DNA from: Leifsonia xyli
GTDB taxonomy: Bacteria; Actinomycetota; Actinomycetes; Actinomycetales; Microbacteriaceae
Assembly (NCBI GenBank): GCA_003243275.1
Contig: QFQR01000003.1
Location: 488,258 to 552,257, forward strand
Direction of reading: 5' to 3'
DNA: 64,000 nt
In this document: positions 33,854 to 42,337 of the stretch, piece by piece
How positions within the stretch are numbered: position 1 is the first letter of the stretch
How the letters are laid out: every line of letters begins with the position of its first letter
Program-made: the position numbers and the translations under genes
The notes under the pieces: model-generated
What the model was told of the DNA's origin: nothing
Database searches by the model: none
Seen by the model: the letters and a program-made list of their open reading frames with translations, nothing else

Positions 33854-33912
33854 GGGCGCTCCCTGGGCGGATTAAGCTGGATTCCAGGTTATTCGGTTCG
33901 AGAAGGGCGATC

Positions 33913-34149
33913 GTGCAGCACTATCTCTGGGAGGCCACGCCGACCCCCACGCCGACTCTGCCGTTCGACCCGAACATGGTCACGCCCGGCGTCGTCGGAT
34001 TCGCCGTGACGCTCGGCCTCATCCTCGCCACGATCGTCTTGCTCATCAGCCTCACCCGCCGTGTGCGGAAGGTGAACATGACGGCCGACATCGCCGCGCG
34101 ACTCGACGCGGAAGAGGCCGCCGAGAAGCGCGCCGACTCCGAGGACTGA
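33913..34149 (+). CDS. Small membrane protein, unknown function
   Basis: The 78-residue protein (GTG start, GAGAAGGG site upstream) has a Pro/Thr-rich N-terminus, one TM helix at about 25-48 (VVGFAVTLGLILATIVLLISL), a basic patch RRVRKVN and an acidic C-terminal helix with Ala/Glu repeats. The gene is divergent from DUF4307 in a way I recall from other actinobacteria, so it is probably real. No function can be given. Confidence 0.75.
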   Translation: MQHYLWEATPTPTPTLPFDPNMVTPGVVGFAVTLGLILATIVLLISLTRRVRKVNMTADIAARLDAEEAAEKRADSED

Positions 34150-34173
34150 CGACCTCCCACCGCGCCCCCCGCT

Positions 34174-34206
34174 GGTTGAGTAGCCGCGCAGCGGCGTATC
34201 GAAACC
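34174..34206. repeat. Family D palindrome between convergent genes
   Basis: GGTTGAGTAGCCGC-gca-GCGGCGTATCGAAACC. It has the same outer arms as the element at 277 and a different inner stem. Located between the small membrane protein and the hemolysin III gene. Confidence 0.85.
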
Positions 34207-34221
34207 CGCCCCCGACCTCAC

Positions 34222-34932
34222 TCACACATAGACGGGGTTCATCACGATCAGCAGGATCGCCGTCCAGTGGCACAGGAACGCGATCACCGTGCACGCGTGG
34301 AACAGCTCGTGGAAGCCGAACACCCCCGGGATCGGGTTGGGCCGCTTGAGCGCGTAGAACACCGCGCCGGTCGTGTACGCGACACCGCCCACGAGCACGA
34401 GCACCATCATGGCGACGTTCGCGTTCACGAGGTCGACGATGTACATCATCGCCGCCCAGCCCAGCACGACGTAGAGCAGCACATAGAGCAACCGCGGCGC
34501 GCTCAGCCAGAAGATCCGGAAGCCGATGCCGAGCAGCGCGCCACCCCAGACGAGCGACAGCAGCAGGATCGCCTTGTCGGTCGGCAGCGCGCAGACCGCG
34601 AGCGGGGTGTAGGTGCCGGCGATCAGCAGGAAGATGTTGGAGTGGTCGAGGCGCCGGAACACGGCTTTGACCTTCGGCGACCAGTTGATGCGGTGGTAGA
34701 GCGCCGAGACGCCGAACAGCAGCAGCGAACTGGCCATGAACACGGCCGAGGCCCACTTCGCGGGCGCGCCGTCGGCGAGCACGATGAGCACGATGCCTGC
34801 GGCGATCGCGAACGGGAAGGTGCCCGCGTGCAGCCAGCCGCGCCAGGTGGGCTTCTTCTCGGCCGGATGGTGTTCGAGCTCGTCCTCGAGCAGCGGCAGG
34901 TTCGGCAGGCCGTCGGCGGGCTCGGCAGTCAT
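34222..34932 (-). CDS. Hemolysin III family (PAQR/YqfA-like) membrane protein
   Basis: The 236 residues have seven TM helices and the PAQR/HlyIII motifs: LYHRINWSPKVKAVFRRLDHSNIFLLIAGTYTPLA near 95, with conserved His and Asp, and FGFHELFHACTVIAFLCHWTAIL near the C-terminus, with the histidines that bind Zn in the PAQR fold. The hydrolase activity proposed for the family is not proven for this branch. ATG 34932 (MTAEPADGLPNLPLL) is chosen over an ATG seven codons upstream. It is divergent from uppS. Confidence 0.9.
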   Translation of the reverse strand: MTAEPADGLPNLPLLEDELEHHPAEKKPTWRGWLHAGTFPFAIAAGIVLIVLADGAPAKWASAVFMASSLLLFGVSALYHRINWSPKVKAVFRRLDHSNIFLLIAGTYTPLAVCALPTDKAILLLSLVWGGALLGIGFRIFWLSAPRLLYVLLYVVLGWAAMMYIVDLVNANVAMMVLVLVGGVAYTTGAVFYALKRPNPIPGVFGFHELFHACTVIAFLCHWTAILLIVMNPVYV

Positions 34933-35018
34933 GCAGCGATGGTATCCGCGCACCCATCACGCAATCTGAAAGCGGGCATCGGATCGCCGCGGGGCCTGCG
35001 GTCGGCTACCGTAGCTGC

Positions 35019-35804
35019 GTGAGTCAGCGGCAGGTTCCGGGCGGCACGGGCCTCCTCTACGGTCTGTACCAGGCGCGACTCCGCCGTCAGCTCCAGGGCG
35101 CCGGCCTGCCCCATCACGTCGCCATGATCATCGACGGCAACCGCCGGTGGGCGCGCGAGCGCGCGCTCGAGAACGCCGCGCACGGGCACCGGGCCGGGGC
35201 CGAGAAGATGCGCGAGTTCTTGGGGTGGTGCGACGACCTCGGCATCCGTGTCGTCACCATCTATCTGCTGTCGACCGACAACCTCACCGGTCGTTCGGAG
35301 GAGGAGCTCGGCCCGCTGTTCGAGATCATCGCCGACCTCGCCGACGATCTCTCCCGCGCCGCCGACTGGCGCATCCAGCACGTCGGCACCCACGATGGGC
35401 TGCCCGAACCGCTCGTGGCCGCCCTGCACGCTGCCGAGGATCGCACGGCGGGCAACGCCGGCCTGCACGTCAACCTCGCCGTCGGCTACGGCGGGCGCCG
35501 GGAGATCGCGGACGCCATGCGCAGCATCGTGCGCGACCACGGCGACAAGGGCGGCAGCGTCGAGGAGCTCGCCGGCATCCTGACGCCCGAGCTCATCGGC
35601 GAGCACCTCTACACGCAGGGGCAGCCGGATCCGGACCTCATCATCCGCACCTCGGGGGAGCAGCGGCTCTCGGACTTCATGCTCTGGCAGTCGGCGCACA
35701 GCGAGTTCTACTTCGTGGAGGCGCTCGGGCCGGATCTGCGCGAGGTCGACTTCCTGCGGGCTCTTCGCGCCTACGCCACGCGGCATCGCCGCTTCGGACA
35801 GTGA
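35019..35804 (+). CDS. uppS: cis-Isoprenyl transferase (undecaprenyl/Z-farnesyl diphosphate synthase type)
   Basis: Adds isopentenyl units in cis to make polyprenyl diphosphates for cell-wall carriers. The 261 residues contain the active-site motif VAMIIDGNRRWAR (Asp40), GHRAGAEKM, TIYLLSTDNL, and the C-terminal PDPDLIIRTSGEQRLSDFMLWQSAHSEFYFV. Sequence alone does not separate short-chain Z-FPP synthase (as Rv1086) from the long-chain enzyme, though the LLSTDNL form resembles the actinobacterial Rv1086 group. GTG start at 35019. Confidence 0.92.
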   Translation: MSQRQVPGGTGLLYGLYQARLRRQLQGAGLPHHVAMIIDGNRRWARERALENAAHGHRAGAEKMREFLGWCDDLGIRVVTIYLLSTDNLTGRSEEELGPLFEIIADLADDLSRAADWRIQHVGTHDGLPEPLVAALHAAEDRTAGNAGLHVNLAVGYGGRREIADAMRSIVRDHGDKGGSVEELAGILTPELIGEHLYTQGQPDPDLIIRTSGEQRLSDFMLWQSAHSEFYFVEALGPDLREVDFLRALRAYATRHRRFGQ

Positions 35805-35812
35805 GGGGCAGC

Positions 35813-36946
35813 GTGCAGCTGAGCATCGACGACTACGCCGCCCGGTTCCACGAGGAGCCTGGCTACCTCGACTTCGCCGCCGTCGGCCCGATCGGCGACA
35901 CCGTGCGCGGCGAGACGGATGCCTTCCAGTCGCTGCTCGCGGGGGGTCGCTTCGGCTCGCTCGCGCCGATGTTCGAGCAGCACGACCGGGTGCGGTCTGC
36001 GGTGTCCGCGCTCACCGGCTTCCGCGCCGAGCAGATCGCGTTCCAGGCGAACACGAGCCAGGGGCTCATGCACGCGCTCTTCGGTCTGACGGGGGGCGTC
36101 GCGCTCTCGCCCGCCGAGTTCCCCTCGCTCACCTTCGCGGCGGTGCGGGCGCAGCAGGCGCTCGGGGTGGTCGCGCCGCAGTGGCTCGACACCGACCACG
36201 GGCACGTGACGCCCGGCAACATCCGCGATCAGCTGACGCCGGCCACGGTCGCGGTCGCGGTGAGTCTCGTCGACTTCCGCACGGGGCATCTCGTCGACCT
36301 CGAGGGCATCAGGCAGGTGATCGGCGACCGGCTGCTGATCGTCGACGCGATCCAGGGCTTCGGGGTCGTGGATGCGCCGTACGGTGTCGCGGATGTCGTG
36401 GCGACGGGCGGTCAGAAGTGGGTGCGATCCGGCTGGGGCACGGGGTTCCTGGCGCTCTCCGATCGTGCGCTCGAGCATCTGACGCCGGTCTGGTCGGGGT
36501 TCACCGGCACGGCGGATGACGGTCTGCCGCTCGACGGGGTGCTGTCGCCCGCGGGGGACGCGCGCGCCTACTCGGTGTCGAATCCGGATCCGCTCGCGAT
36601 GGCGCGGTTCGCCGCCGCCCTCGAGGAGCTCGCGGAGGTCGGGGTGCCGCAGGTGAACGCGGCGCTCGCGCGGCGGGTGAGCGAGGTCATCGACATCGCC
36701 GACGAGTTCGCCCTTCCGGTCGTGTCGCCGCGCGCCGAGAACCAGCGCGCCGGCATCGTCGTGATCGAGCCGGATGCCGACCAGCTCACGGCGCTCGCCG
36801 CGGCGCTGCACAACCACGGGGTGAGCGCGACCGTGCGGGGCGGCAGGGTGCGGCTGGCGCCGCACGTGTCGACGGATGCCGAGTCGTTCGCGATGCTGCG
36901 CGCGGCCCTGCTCTCCTTTGCGACCGCCTCCGCGCAGCTGCGCTGA
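35813..36946 (+). CDS. Class V aminotransferase-fold PLP protein
   Basis: The 377-residue protein has the class V/SufS-like PLP fold: ANTSQGLMHALFGL, VSLVDFRTGHLVDLEGI, VDAIQGFGVVDAPYGVADVVATGGQKWVRSGWGTGFLAL (the Lys after GQ binds PLP). The second catalytic loop with a Cys, needed for cysteine desulfurase, is not seen, so desulfurase activity is unlikely; a transaminase, lyase or kynureninase-like role is possible. GTG 35813 is preferred to GTG 35801 because GAGGGG stands at good spacing. A family A palindrome follows. Confidence 0.82.
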   Translation: MQLSIDDYAARFHEEPGYLDFAAVGPIGDTVRGETDAFQSLLAGGRFGSLAPMFEQHDRVRSAVSALTGFRAEQIAFQANTSQGLMHALFGLTGGVALSPAEFPSLTFAAVRAQQALGVVAPQWLDTDHGHVTPGNIRDQLTPATVAVAVSLVDFRTGHLVDLEGIRQVIGDRLLIVDAIQGFGVVDAPYGVADVVATGGQKWVRSGWGTGFLALSDRALEHLTPVWSGFTGTADDGLPLDGVLSPAGDARAYSVSNPDPLAMARFAAALEELAEVGVPQVNAALARRVSEVIDIADEFALPVVSPRAENQRAGIVVIEPDADQLTALAAALHNHGVSATVRGGRVRLAPHVSTDAESFAMLRAALLSFATASAQLR

Positions 36947-36960
36947 GCTCACCCCCCTCT

Positions 36961-37023
36961 CGCTGAGTGGTCGGTTTCTGGTCTCATTCGGGCCGAATGA
37001 GACCAGAAACCGACCACTCAGCG
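36961..37023. repeat. Family A palindrome, near-perfect (copy 3 of 3)
   Basis: 31-bp arms, starting CGCTGAGTGGTCGGTTTCTG, separated by one base: the whole 63 bp is a perfect inverted repeat. It lies 14 bp after the aminotransferase stop. It is the best preserved member of the family and gives the full arm sequence. Confidence 0.95.
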
Positions 37024-37183
37024 ATCAGGGCTCAGAGTTCACCTGTCGGTAACAGTGCGGCGCGTGTCGTGGCGCGCCGATGTCGGACCCCGGGCTTAGC
37101 GTCAGGACATCGGGCACCGTGCCCGGTCGGAGCGGCCACATAAGTTCGCATCCGCTGAGCCCCTGGCCGATCCGCGACAGGAT

Positions 37184-37203
37184 CCGGGTGGCATCTCACC
37201 CGG
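37184..37203 (+). promoter_or_regulatory. Hairpin touching the phoH2 ribosome binding site
   Basis: CCGGGTG-gcatct-CACCCGG ends directly before GGATGGAG, the likely ribosome binding site of phoH2 (start 37211). The last GG of the stem belongs to the G-rich SD run, so the structure could limit initiation. Confidence 0.5.
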
Positions 37204-37210
37204 GGATGGA

Positions 37211-38572
37211 GTGGGAGTGCCCGCGCTCAACAAGCCCCAGCAGCAGACCACGACCGGAGCAGTTCGGGATCAGAAGCAGGGGGAGCGCACCTACGTGCTC
37301 GACACCTCCGTGCTGCTGGCGGACCCGCGCTCCATCTACCGGTTCGCCGAGCACTCCGTCGTGCTGCCGGTGGTCGTGGTCACCGAACTCGAGGCGAAGC
37401 GCCACGACCCGGAGATCGGCTACTTCGCCCGGCAGTCGCTGCGCATCCTCGACGACCTGCGGGTCGAGCACGAGCGGCTCGACTTCCCGATCGCCGTCGG
37501 CGACGCGGGTGGCAGCCTGCGCGTCGAGCTCAACCACTCCAACATGTCGGTGCTGCCGTCCGGACTGCAGCTCGGCGACAACGACTCGCGCACCCTCGCG
37601 GTCGCCATGAACCTCGCGAACGACGGCCTGGATGTCGTGGTCGTCTCCAAGGACCTTCCGCTGCGCGTCAAGGCGGCATCCATCGGCCTCGCCGCCGAGG
37701 AGTACCGCGCCGAGCTCGCCGTCGACTCCGGATGGACGGGTGTCGCCGAGCTCGAGATCTCGGCCGAGCAGATGGCCGAGCTCTACGACGCGGAGAAGCT
37801 GGTGTCGCGGCAGGTGCAGGAGCTGCCGGTCAACACGAGCCTCGTCATCCATTCCGAGCGGGGATCGGCGCTCGGCCGCGTGACCGGCCGCGGCGAGCTG
37901 AGGCTCGTGCGCGGTGACCGCGACGTGTTCGGCCTGCACGGCCGCAGTGCCGAGCAGCGCCTCGCGATCGATCTGCTGCTCGATCAGGAGGTCGGGATCG
38001 TGTCGCTCGGGGGGCGTGCAGGCACCGGAAAGTCGGCGCTCGCCCTGTGCGCGGGTCTGGAGGCGGTGCTCGAGAAGCAGCAGCACCGCAAGATCATGGT
38101 GTTCCGCCCGCTGTACGCGGTCGGCGGCCAGGAGCTCGGCTACCTGCCGGGTGACAAGGACGAGAAGATGAGCCCCTGGGGGCAGGCGGTGTTCGACACC
38201 CTCGGCGCGCTGGTCTCCGACAACGTGCTGGAGGAGGTGGTCGAGCGCGGCATCCTCGAGGTGCTGCCGCTCACCCACATCCGGGGCCGTTCGCTGCACG
38301 ACGCCTTCGTGATCGTCGACGAGGCGCAGTCGCTCGAGCGCAATGTGCTGCTGACGGTGCTCAGCCGCATCGGTCAGAACTCGCGGGTCGTGCTCACCCA
38401 CGACGTCGCGCAGCGGGACAACCTGCGGGTCGGGCGGCACGACGGGGTGGCATCCGTCATCGAGACGCTCAAGGGCAACGCCCTCTTCGGGCACATCACC
38501 CTCACCCGCAGCGAGCGCTCCGCGATCGCGGCGCTCGTGACCGAGCTGCTGGAGTCGAACGAGCTGGCGTGA
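37211..38572 (+). CDS. phoH2: PhoH2: PIN ribonuclease domain fused to PhoH ATPase
   Basis: The 453 residues join an N-terminal PIN domain (about 28-165; acidic residues in YVLDTSVLLADP, VVVTELEAKR and GDNDSRTLAVA) to a C-terminal PhoH ATPase (Walker A GGRAGTGKSALALCAG near 267, Walker B HDAFVIVDEAQSLE near 366). PhoH2 of mycobacteria is a sequence-specific RNA helicase/RNase, and there it is preceded by a small antitoxin-like gene (phoAT). I see no such gene in the 190 bp between the palindrome and this start. GTG 37211 is used; GTG 37217 is an alternative. Confidence 0.93.
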   Translation: MGVPALNKPQQQTTTGAVRDQKQGERTYVLDTSVLLADPRSIYRFAEHSVVLPVVVVTELEAKRHDPEIGYFARQSLRILDDLRVEHERLDFPIAVGDAGGSLRVELNHSNMSVLPSGLQLGDNDSRTLAVAMNLANDGLDVVVVSKDLPLRVKAASIGLAAEEYRAELAVDSGWTGVAELEISAEQMAELYDAEKLVSRQVQELPVNTSLVIHSERGSALGRVTGRGELRLVRGDRDVFGLHGRSAEQRLAIDLLLDQEVGIVSLGGRAGTGKSALALCAGLEAVLEKQQHRKIMVFRPLYAVGGQELGYLPGDKDEKMSPWGQAVFDTLGALVSDNVLEEVVERGILEVLPLTHIRGRSLHDAFVIVDEAQSLERNVLLTVLSRIGQNSRVVLTHDVAQRDNLRVGRHDGVASVIETLKGNALFGHITLTRSERSAIAALVTELLESNELA

Positions 38573-38577
38573 GTTCT

Positions 38578-38653
38578 CGTCAAACGCTGCAGCGTTTGAC
38601 CCTCCGCGCCCGTCATCGCAGGCGCAGGTGGCTAAACGCTGCAGCGTTTGACG
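38578..38653. promoter_or_regulatory. Two identical palindromic sites 52 bp apart upstream of padR
   Basis: TCAAACGCTGCAGCGTTTGA (centre 38589.5) and TAAACGCTGCAGCGTTTGA (centre 38641.5). Each is a palindrome with the core AAACGCTGCAGCGTTT, and the pair also forms a 76-bp inverted repeat. The centres are 52 bp apart, about five helical turns. Either a double regulator site or another palindromic repeat family. Confidence 0.75.
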
Positions 38654-38698
38654 TCGGATGAGGCGAGCGGAGATCATCCTCGGGGAGGATGGGCGGCT

Positions 38699-38716
38699 AT
38701 CTCTATATAGCTAGAT
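38699..38716 (+). promoter_or_regulatory. padR promoter with a dyad over the -10 box
   Basis: ATCT-cta-TATA-gct-AGAT is a dyad in a short A/T-rich patch, with TATATAG as a likely -10, eight bases before the padR ATG at 38724. An operator on the -10 fits autoregulation by PadR. A CATCCTC-ggg-GAGGATG hairpin lies at 38675-38691. Confidence 0.55.
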
Positions 38717-38723
38717 TTGAGTC

Positions 38724-39050
38724 ATGGAACCGCTCAGCCGACTCACCCCCGCCACCGGGGACGTGCTCGCGGCGCTGCTCGACGCGGGGGAGCCCATCTG
38801 GGGCCTGCGTCTCGTGGGCGTCACCCGCCGCCCCGCGGGCAGCGTCTACCCGATCCTGGAACGACTCGAGAGGGCCGGATGGGTCACCTCCACCTGGGAG
38901 GACGACCCCGGTCGCACCGGCCCACGCCGCCGGCTCTACGAGCTGAGCGCCGACGGGGCGGTCGCGGCACGCGCGGCGGTGGCGCGCCTGCGCGCGGCGC
39001 AGCGCCCCGCATCCGCGTCGGCCGCACGCGCGGCGGGAGCCCTCTCATGA
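38724..39050 (+). CDS. PadR-family transcriptional regulator
   Basis: The 108-residue protein is a short PadR (subfamily with only the winged helix): GDVLAALLDAGEPIWGLRLVGVTRRPAGSVYPILERLERAGWVTSTWEDDPGRTGPRRRLYELSADG, with the recognition helix at PAGSVYPILERLERAGW. The usual C-terminal dimer helix is short and Ala/Arg-rich. It overlaps the following membrane protein gene by four bases (ATGA), an arrangement seen with PadR and a cell-envelope membrane protein. It likely regulates that pair. Confidence 0.9.
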   Translation: MEPLSRLTPATGDVLAALLDAGEPIWGLRLVGVTRRPAGSVYPILERLERAGWVTSTWEDDPGRTGPRRRLYELSADGAVAARAAVARLRAAQRPASASAARAAGALS

Positions 39051-40162
39051 TCGCCGCGGCTGCCGTGCGGGTGATCGCCGCGACCCTTCCGGCGGGGGTG
39101 CGCGAGCGCTACCGCGAGGAGTGGCTCGCGGATGTCGCGGGCGCCTCGGCCGCGCGCGTCGCGCCCGGCGCGGTCGTGATGGGCGCGCTCGGCGTCGCCG
39201 TGCACATCGACCGCGACAACCCCGCGGTCGCCGGCATTCCGGTGCGCCGTCTCCTGTTCCGTCGGCTGCGGGTCGCGCTCGCAGCCCTCGGGGCGACCCT
39301 GCTGATCCTGCTGATGAGCATGTGGTGGGGCGTCTGGACGAACGTCGACTCGCGGGGGCTCCCCCCGCTCGCGACTCTCTCCTGGCTCGGTCGGGGGATC
39401 GTCGCGGCGGCGGTGTTCGGCGGTCTCGTGGCGCTCCTCGCGTTCGGCGGGGCGCTGCGGGCGCTGCTCCGGATGCGGCGGGGCCGGCCGTGGCGTGCCG
39501 TGGACACCGCGGTTGCGGTCACGCTGCCCCTCGCCGTCGCCGCGACGGTGTTGGCCCCCGTCGTGAGCGTGCCGCTGCTGTTCGGCGGCGCGATCGCCCT
39601 CATCGTCGTGCTCACGACGGAGGACCCGCGCGAACAGGGTCGCCCGCTGGGACGCGGGTCCGCGCTGCTGCTCGCGACGCTCTCGGGCCTCGGCATCCTG
39701 GCGATGCTCGCGGGCAGCCTGCTGCACACCTACGTCTGGAACCCGGTCGCCCGGATGCCGGGCATGACCCTCGACGAGATCTACGCGGGACTCGCGGCGG
39801 CGGGCGAGCTGCCGAGCCCGGCGCTGCCGATCGCCTGGGCTTTGCTCTGGTGCCTGGTGGTGCTCGCGCTCATCGTGTGCGCCGCCCTGCCGCAGCCGCG
39901 CATCCGTCGCCTGATGACGGCTCGGCGTCTCGCGGGGTTCGGCATCCTCGGCATCGCCGTGGTCGCGGGAGGCTCGTGGTTCGTCGGCTTCGGGATGGGG
40001 ATGGGGATGGCCGACGCGTTCATGACGAGCGGCGGCGATGCGGCGGCATCCGGCCCGATGCTCACGATGGTCGGCATCCTCTTCGCGCTCGCCGCACTGC
40101 TGATCGGGCTGCTGCCCTCCCGCATCCGTCCCTCTGCCCTGTCGAAAATGCAGGAGAACTGA
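39047..40162 (+). CDS. Polytopic membrane protein coupled to padR
   Basis: The 371 residues begin IAAAAVRVIAATLPAGVRERYREEWLADVAG, a motif I know from PadR-linked actinobacterial membrane proteins, followed by about eight TM helices. No enzymatic motif is visible. The final residues SKMQEN and the stop come from the left arm of the family B element at 40141, so the natural end may have been further on or different. Translation is coupled to padR by a four-base overlap. Confidence 0.8.
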   Translation: MIAAAAVRVIAATLPAGVRERYREEWLADVAGASAARVAPGAVVMGALGVAVHIDRDNPAVAGIPVRRLLFRRLRVALAALGATLLILLMSMWWGVWTNVDSRGLPPLATLSWLGRGIVAAAVFGGLVALLAFGGALRALLRMRRGRPWRAVDTAVAVTLPLAVAATVLAPVVSVPLLFGGAIALIVVLTTEDPREQGRPLGRGSALLLATLSGLGILAMLAGSLLHTYVWNPVARMPGMTLDEIYAGLAAAGELPSPALPIAWALLWCLVVLALIVCAALPQPRIRRLMTARRLAGFGILGIAVVAGGSWFVGFGMGMGMADAFMTSGGDAAASGPMLTMVGILFALAALLIGLLPSRIRPSALSKMQEN

Positions 40163-40227
40163 GCTCGCGGCATCCGTCCACCCCTGCAAACACACCGCCG
40201 CCCGCCGAAACCTCCTGCATTTTCGAC
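40141..40227. repeat. Family B element, 87 bp (copy 3 of 4)
   Basis: GTCGAAAATGCAGGAG and its reverse complement at the ends, 87 bp long. The core (AACTGAGCTCGCGG...) differs from the other copies. The left arm codes the last residues of the padR-linked membrane protein and its TGA stop; the right end lies 52 bp after, and fumC converges from the other side. Confidence 0.92.
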
Positions 40228-40279
40228 ACAGGCACGGGGGTCGGCGGGCAGCGGATGCGGCGGCGCCGGCGCGGCGGGC

Positions 40280-41677
40280 TCAGCCCGGGTGGGTCATCGA
40301 GAGCACGTCGAGCGCCGCATCGAGCTGCTCGAGGGTCAGCTCGCCCCGCTCCACGAAGCCGAGGTCGATCGTGGCCTCGCGCACCGTGATGCCCTTCGCA
40401 ACGGCGTGCTTGGCGATCTTGGCCGCGTTCTCGTATCCGATGAACTTGTTGAGCGGCGTGACGATCGAGGGCGACATCCCGGCGAGGGCCGCCGCGCGCT
40501 CGAGGTTGGCCTCGAGCCCGTCGATGGTCTTGTCGGCGAGCACGCGCGTGGAGTTGGCGAGCAGCCGGATCGACTCGAGCAGGGCCGTGCCCATCACTGG
40601 GATCGCCACGTTCAGCTCGAAACTGCCGGTGGCACCCGCCCAGGCGACGGTCGCGTCGTTGCCGATCACGCGGGCGCCGACCATGATCACGGCCTCCGGC
40701 ACGACCGGGTTGACCTTGCCGGGCATGATCGAGGAACCCGGCTGCAGGTCGGGGATGTGCAGCTCGCCGAGGCCGGTGTTGGGGCCCGAGCCCATCCAGC
40801 GCAGGTCGTTGCAGATCTTGGTGAGCGACACCGCGATCACCCGCAGGGCACCGGATGCCTCCACGAGCCCGTCACGGTTGGCCTGCGCCTCGAAGTGGTC
40901 CTCGGCTTCGGTGATCGGCAGACCGGATGCCGCAGCCAGCTCCGCGATGACCTTCTGCGGGAAGCCTGTCGGCGTGTTGATGCCGGTGCCGACGGCCGTG
41001 CCGCCGAGCGGCACCTCGGCCACCCGGGGAAGCGCCGCCTCGACGCGTTCGATGCCGAGCCGCACCTGGCGCGCGTAGCCGCCGAACTCCTGACCGAGGG
41101 TCACGGGGGTGGCATCCATCAGGTGGGTGCGGCCGGGCTTCACGGCCTCCTTCCAGAGCACCGCCTTCTTCTCGAGCGACACGGCGAGGTGCTCGAGCGC
41201 CGGCACGAGGTCGCCGATGAGCGCGCCCGTCACGGCGACGTGCACCGAGGTGGGGAACACGTCGTTGGAGGATTGCGAGGCGTTGACGTGGTCGTTGGGG
41301 TGCACGGGCGCGCCGAGTTTCGCCGTGGCGAGGCTCGCGAGCACCTCGTTCATGTTCATGTTCGAGCTCGTGCCGGAGCCGGTCTGGTAGGTGTCGACCG
41401 GGAACTGGTCGTGGTGGGCGCCGGAGATCAGCTCGTCCGCGGCGGCGACGATGGCATCCGCGATGGCGCCGTCGAGCACGCCGAGCTCCTTGTTGACGAT
41501 CGCGGCGGAGCGCTTGATGCGGGCGAGCGCCACGATCTGCGCGGGCTCGAGGCCGGTTCCCGAGATGGGGAAGTTCTCGACGGCGCGCTGGGTCTGGGCA
41601 CTGTAGAGCGCCGAGACCGGCACCCTCACCTCGCCCATCGTGTCGTGTTCGATGCGGTAGTCGGCGTCGGTGCCCAT
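40280..41677 (-). CDS. fumC: Class II fumarate hydratase
   Basis: Converts fumarate to malate in the TCA cycle. The 465-residue length is normal. Motifs: TGSGTSSNMNMNEVLA, NASQSSNDVFPTSVH, KPGRTHLMDATPVTLGQEF and the signature GSSIMPGKVNPV with the catalytic Ser of the mobile loop. The C-terminal domain (about 395-465) is complete. It is the last gene of a minus-strand string xseB, DUF4245, carbonic anhydrase, fumC. A gap of 33 bp to the carbonic anhydrase suggests cotranscription. Confidence 0.96.
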   Translation of the reverse strand: MGTDADYRIEHDTMGEVRVPVSALYSAQTQRAVENFPISGTGLEPAQIVALARIKRSAAIVNKELGVLDGAIADAIVAAADELISGAHHDQFPVDTYQTGSGTSSNMNMNEVLASLATAKLGAPVHPNDHVNASQSSNDVFPTSVHVAVTGALIGDLVPALEHLAVSLEKKAVLWKEAVKPGRTHLMDATPVTLGQEFGGYARQVRLGIERVEAALPRVAEVPLGGTAVGTGINTPTGFPQKVIAELAAASGLPITEAEDHFEAQANRDGLVEASGALRVIAVSLTKICNDLRWMGSGPNTGLGELHIPDLQPGSSIMPGKVNPVVPEAVIMVGARVIGNDATVAWAGATGSFELNVAIPVMGTALLESIRLLANSTRVLADKTIDGLEANLERAAALAGMSPSIVTPLNKFIGYENAAKIAKHAVAKGITVREATIDLGFVERGELTLEQLDAALDVLSMTHPG

Positions 41678-41710
41678 GGGTGTGCCTTTCGGTGCGTTCC
41701 GGGTGCGGGT

Positions 41711-42337
41711 CTAGGAGTCGTCGCCGACGTCGCCGATGACGACGGCGGGCACGGCGGTGCCTTCGAGGAGCTTGTAGTTGGCGCCCACGACCGCGAGCCT
41801 GCCCTCGGCGATCGCGTCGGTGATGAGCTCGGAGCGTGCGACGAGGTCGGCCACGGTGCGTCGCAGGTGGGTGAGGCCGACATCCTCTGGGTCACGGCTC
41901 GCCGCGGCACGCACCGAGGGGCGGATGGAGGCGATGAGACCTGCGATGTGCGGCGGCAGCGGTCGCGCGTCGGGCGCGTCGAGATCGATGGCTGCCCGCA
42001 CCGCGCCGCACGCATCGTGGGCGAGCACGACGATGAGCGGCACCTGGAGCACGGCGACGGCGTACTCGAGGGAGCCGATCACCGAGTCGGAGATCACCTG
42101 ACCGGCGTTGCGCACCACGAAGAGGTCGCCGAGCCCCTTGTCGAAGATGATCTCCGCTGCAAGGCGCGAGTCGCTGCACCCGAACAGCGCGGCGTGCGGC
42201 GCCTGAGTGGTCGCGAGCTCCTCACGGCGCTCGACGTCTTGGCGCGGATGGGCGGGCGTGCCCGCGACGAAGCGCTCGTTCCCACGTCGCATCTCCCGCC
42301 AGACGTCGGCGGGCGTTCGGCGTGTGGTGGTGGTCAT
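41711..42337 (-). CDS. Beta-class carbonic anhydrase
   Basis: Hydrates CO2 to bicarbonate. The 208 residues have the zinc ligands Cys54 and Asp56 in GCSDSR (with Arg58), His107 and Cys110 in VVLAHDACGAVRAA, so the site is complete. VVRNAGQVISDSVIGSLEYAVAVL is typical of the clade. ATG 42337 overlaps the DUF4245 stop (ATGA). It lies between DUF4245 and fumC, an order seen in other actinobacteria. Because the gamma-type protein at 4748 looks defective, this is the only clear carbonic anhydrase in the window. Confidence 0.94.
   Translation of the reverse strand: MTTTTRRTPADVWREMRRGNERFVAGTPAHPRQDVERREELATTQAPHAALFGCSDSRLAAEIIFDKGLGDLFVVRNAGQVISDSVIGSLEYAVAVLQVPLIVVLAHDACGAVRAAIDLDAPDARPLPPHIAGLIASIRPSVRAAASRDPEDVGLTHLRRTVADLVARSELITDAIAEGRLAVVGANYKLLEGTAVPAVVIGDVGDDS

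Noticed and set aside
36961..37023. Rho-independent terminator
   Set aside because: The stem is perfect, but no T-run follows and the same sequence recurs in other gaps; listed as a repeat, although it could still end transcripts.
37080..37610. A small gene before phoH2 as phoAT equivalent
   Set aside because: The frame runs far into phoH2 in another phase with Ser/Arg/Pro-rich product; it looks like a shadow of phoH2.
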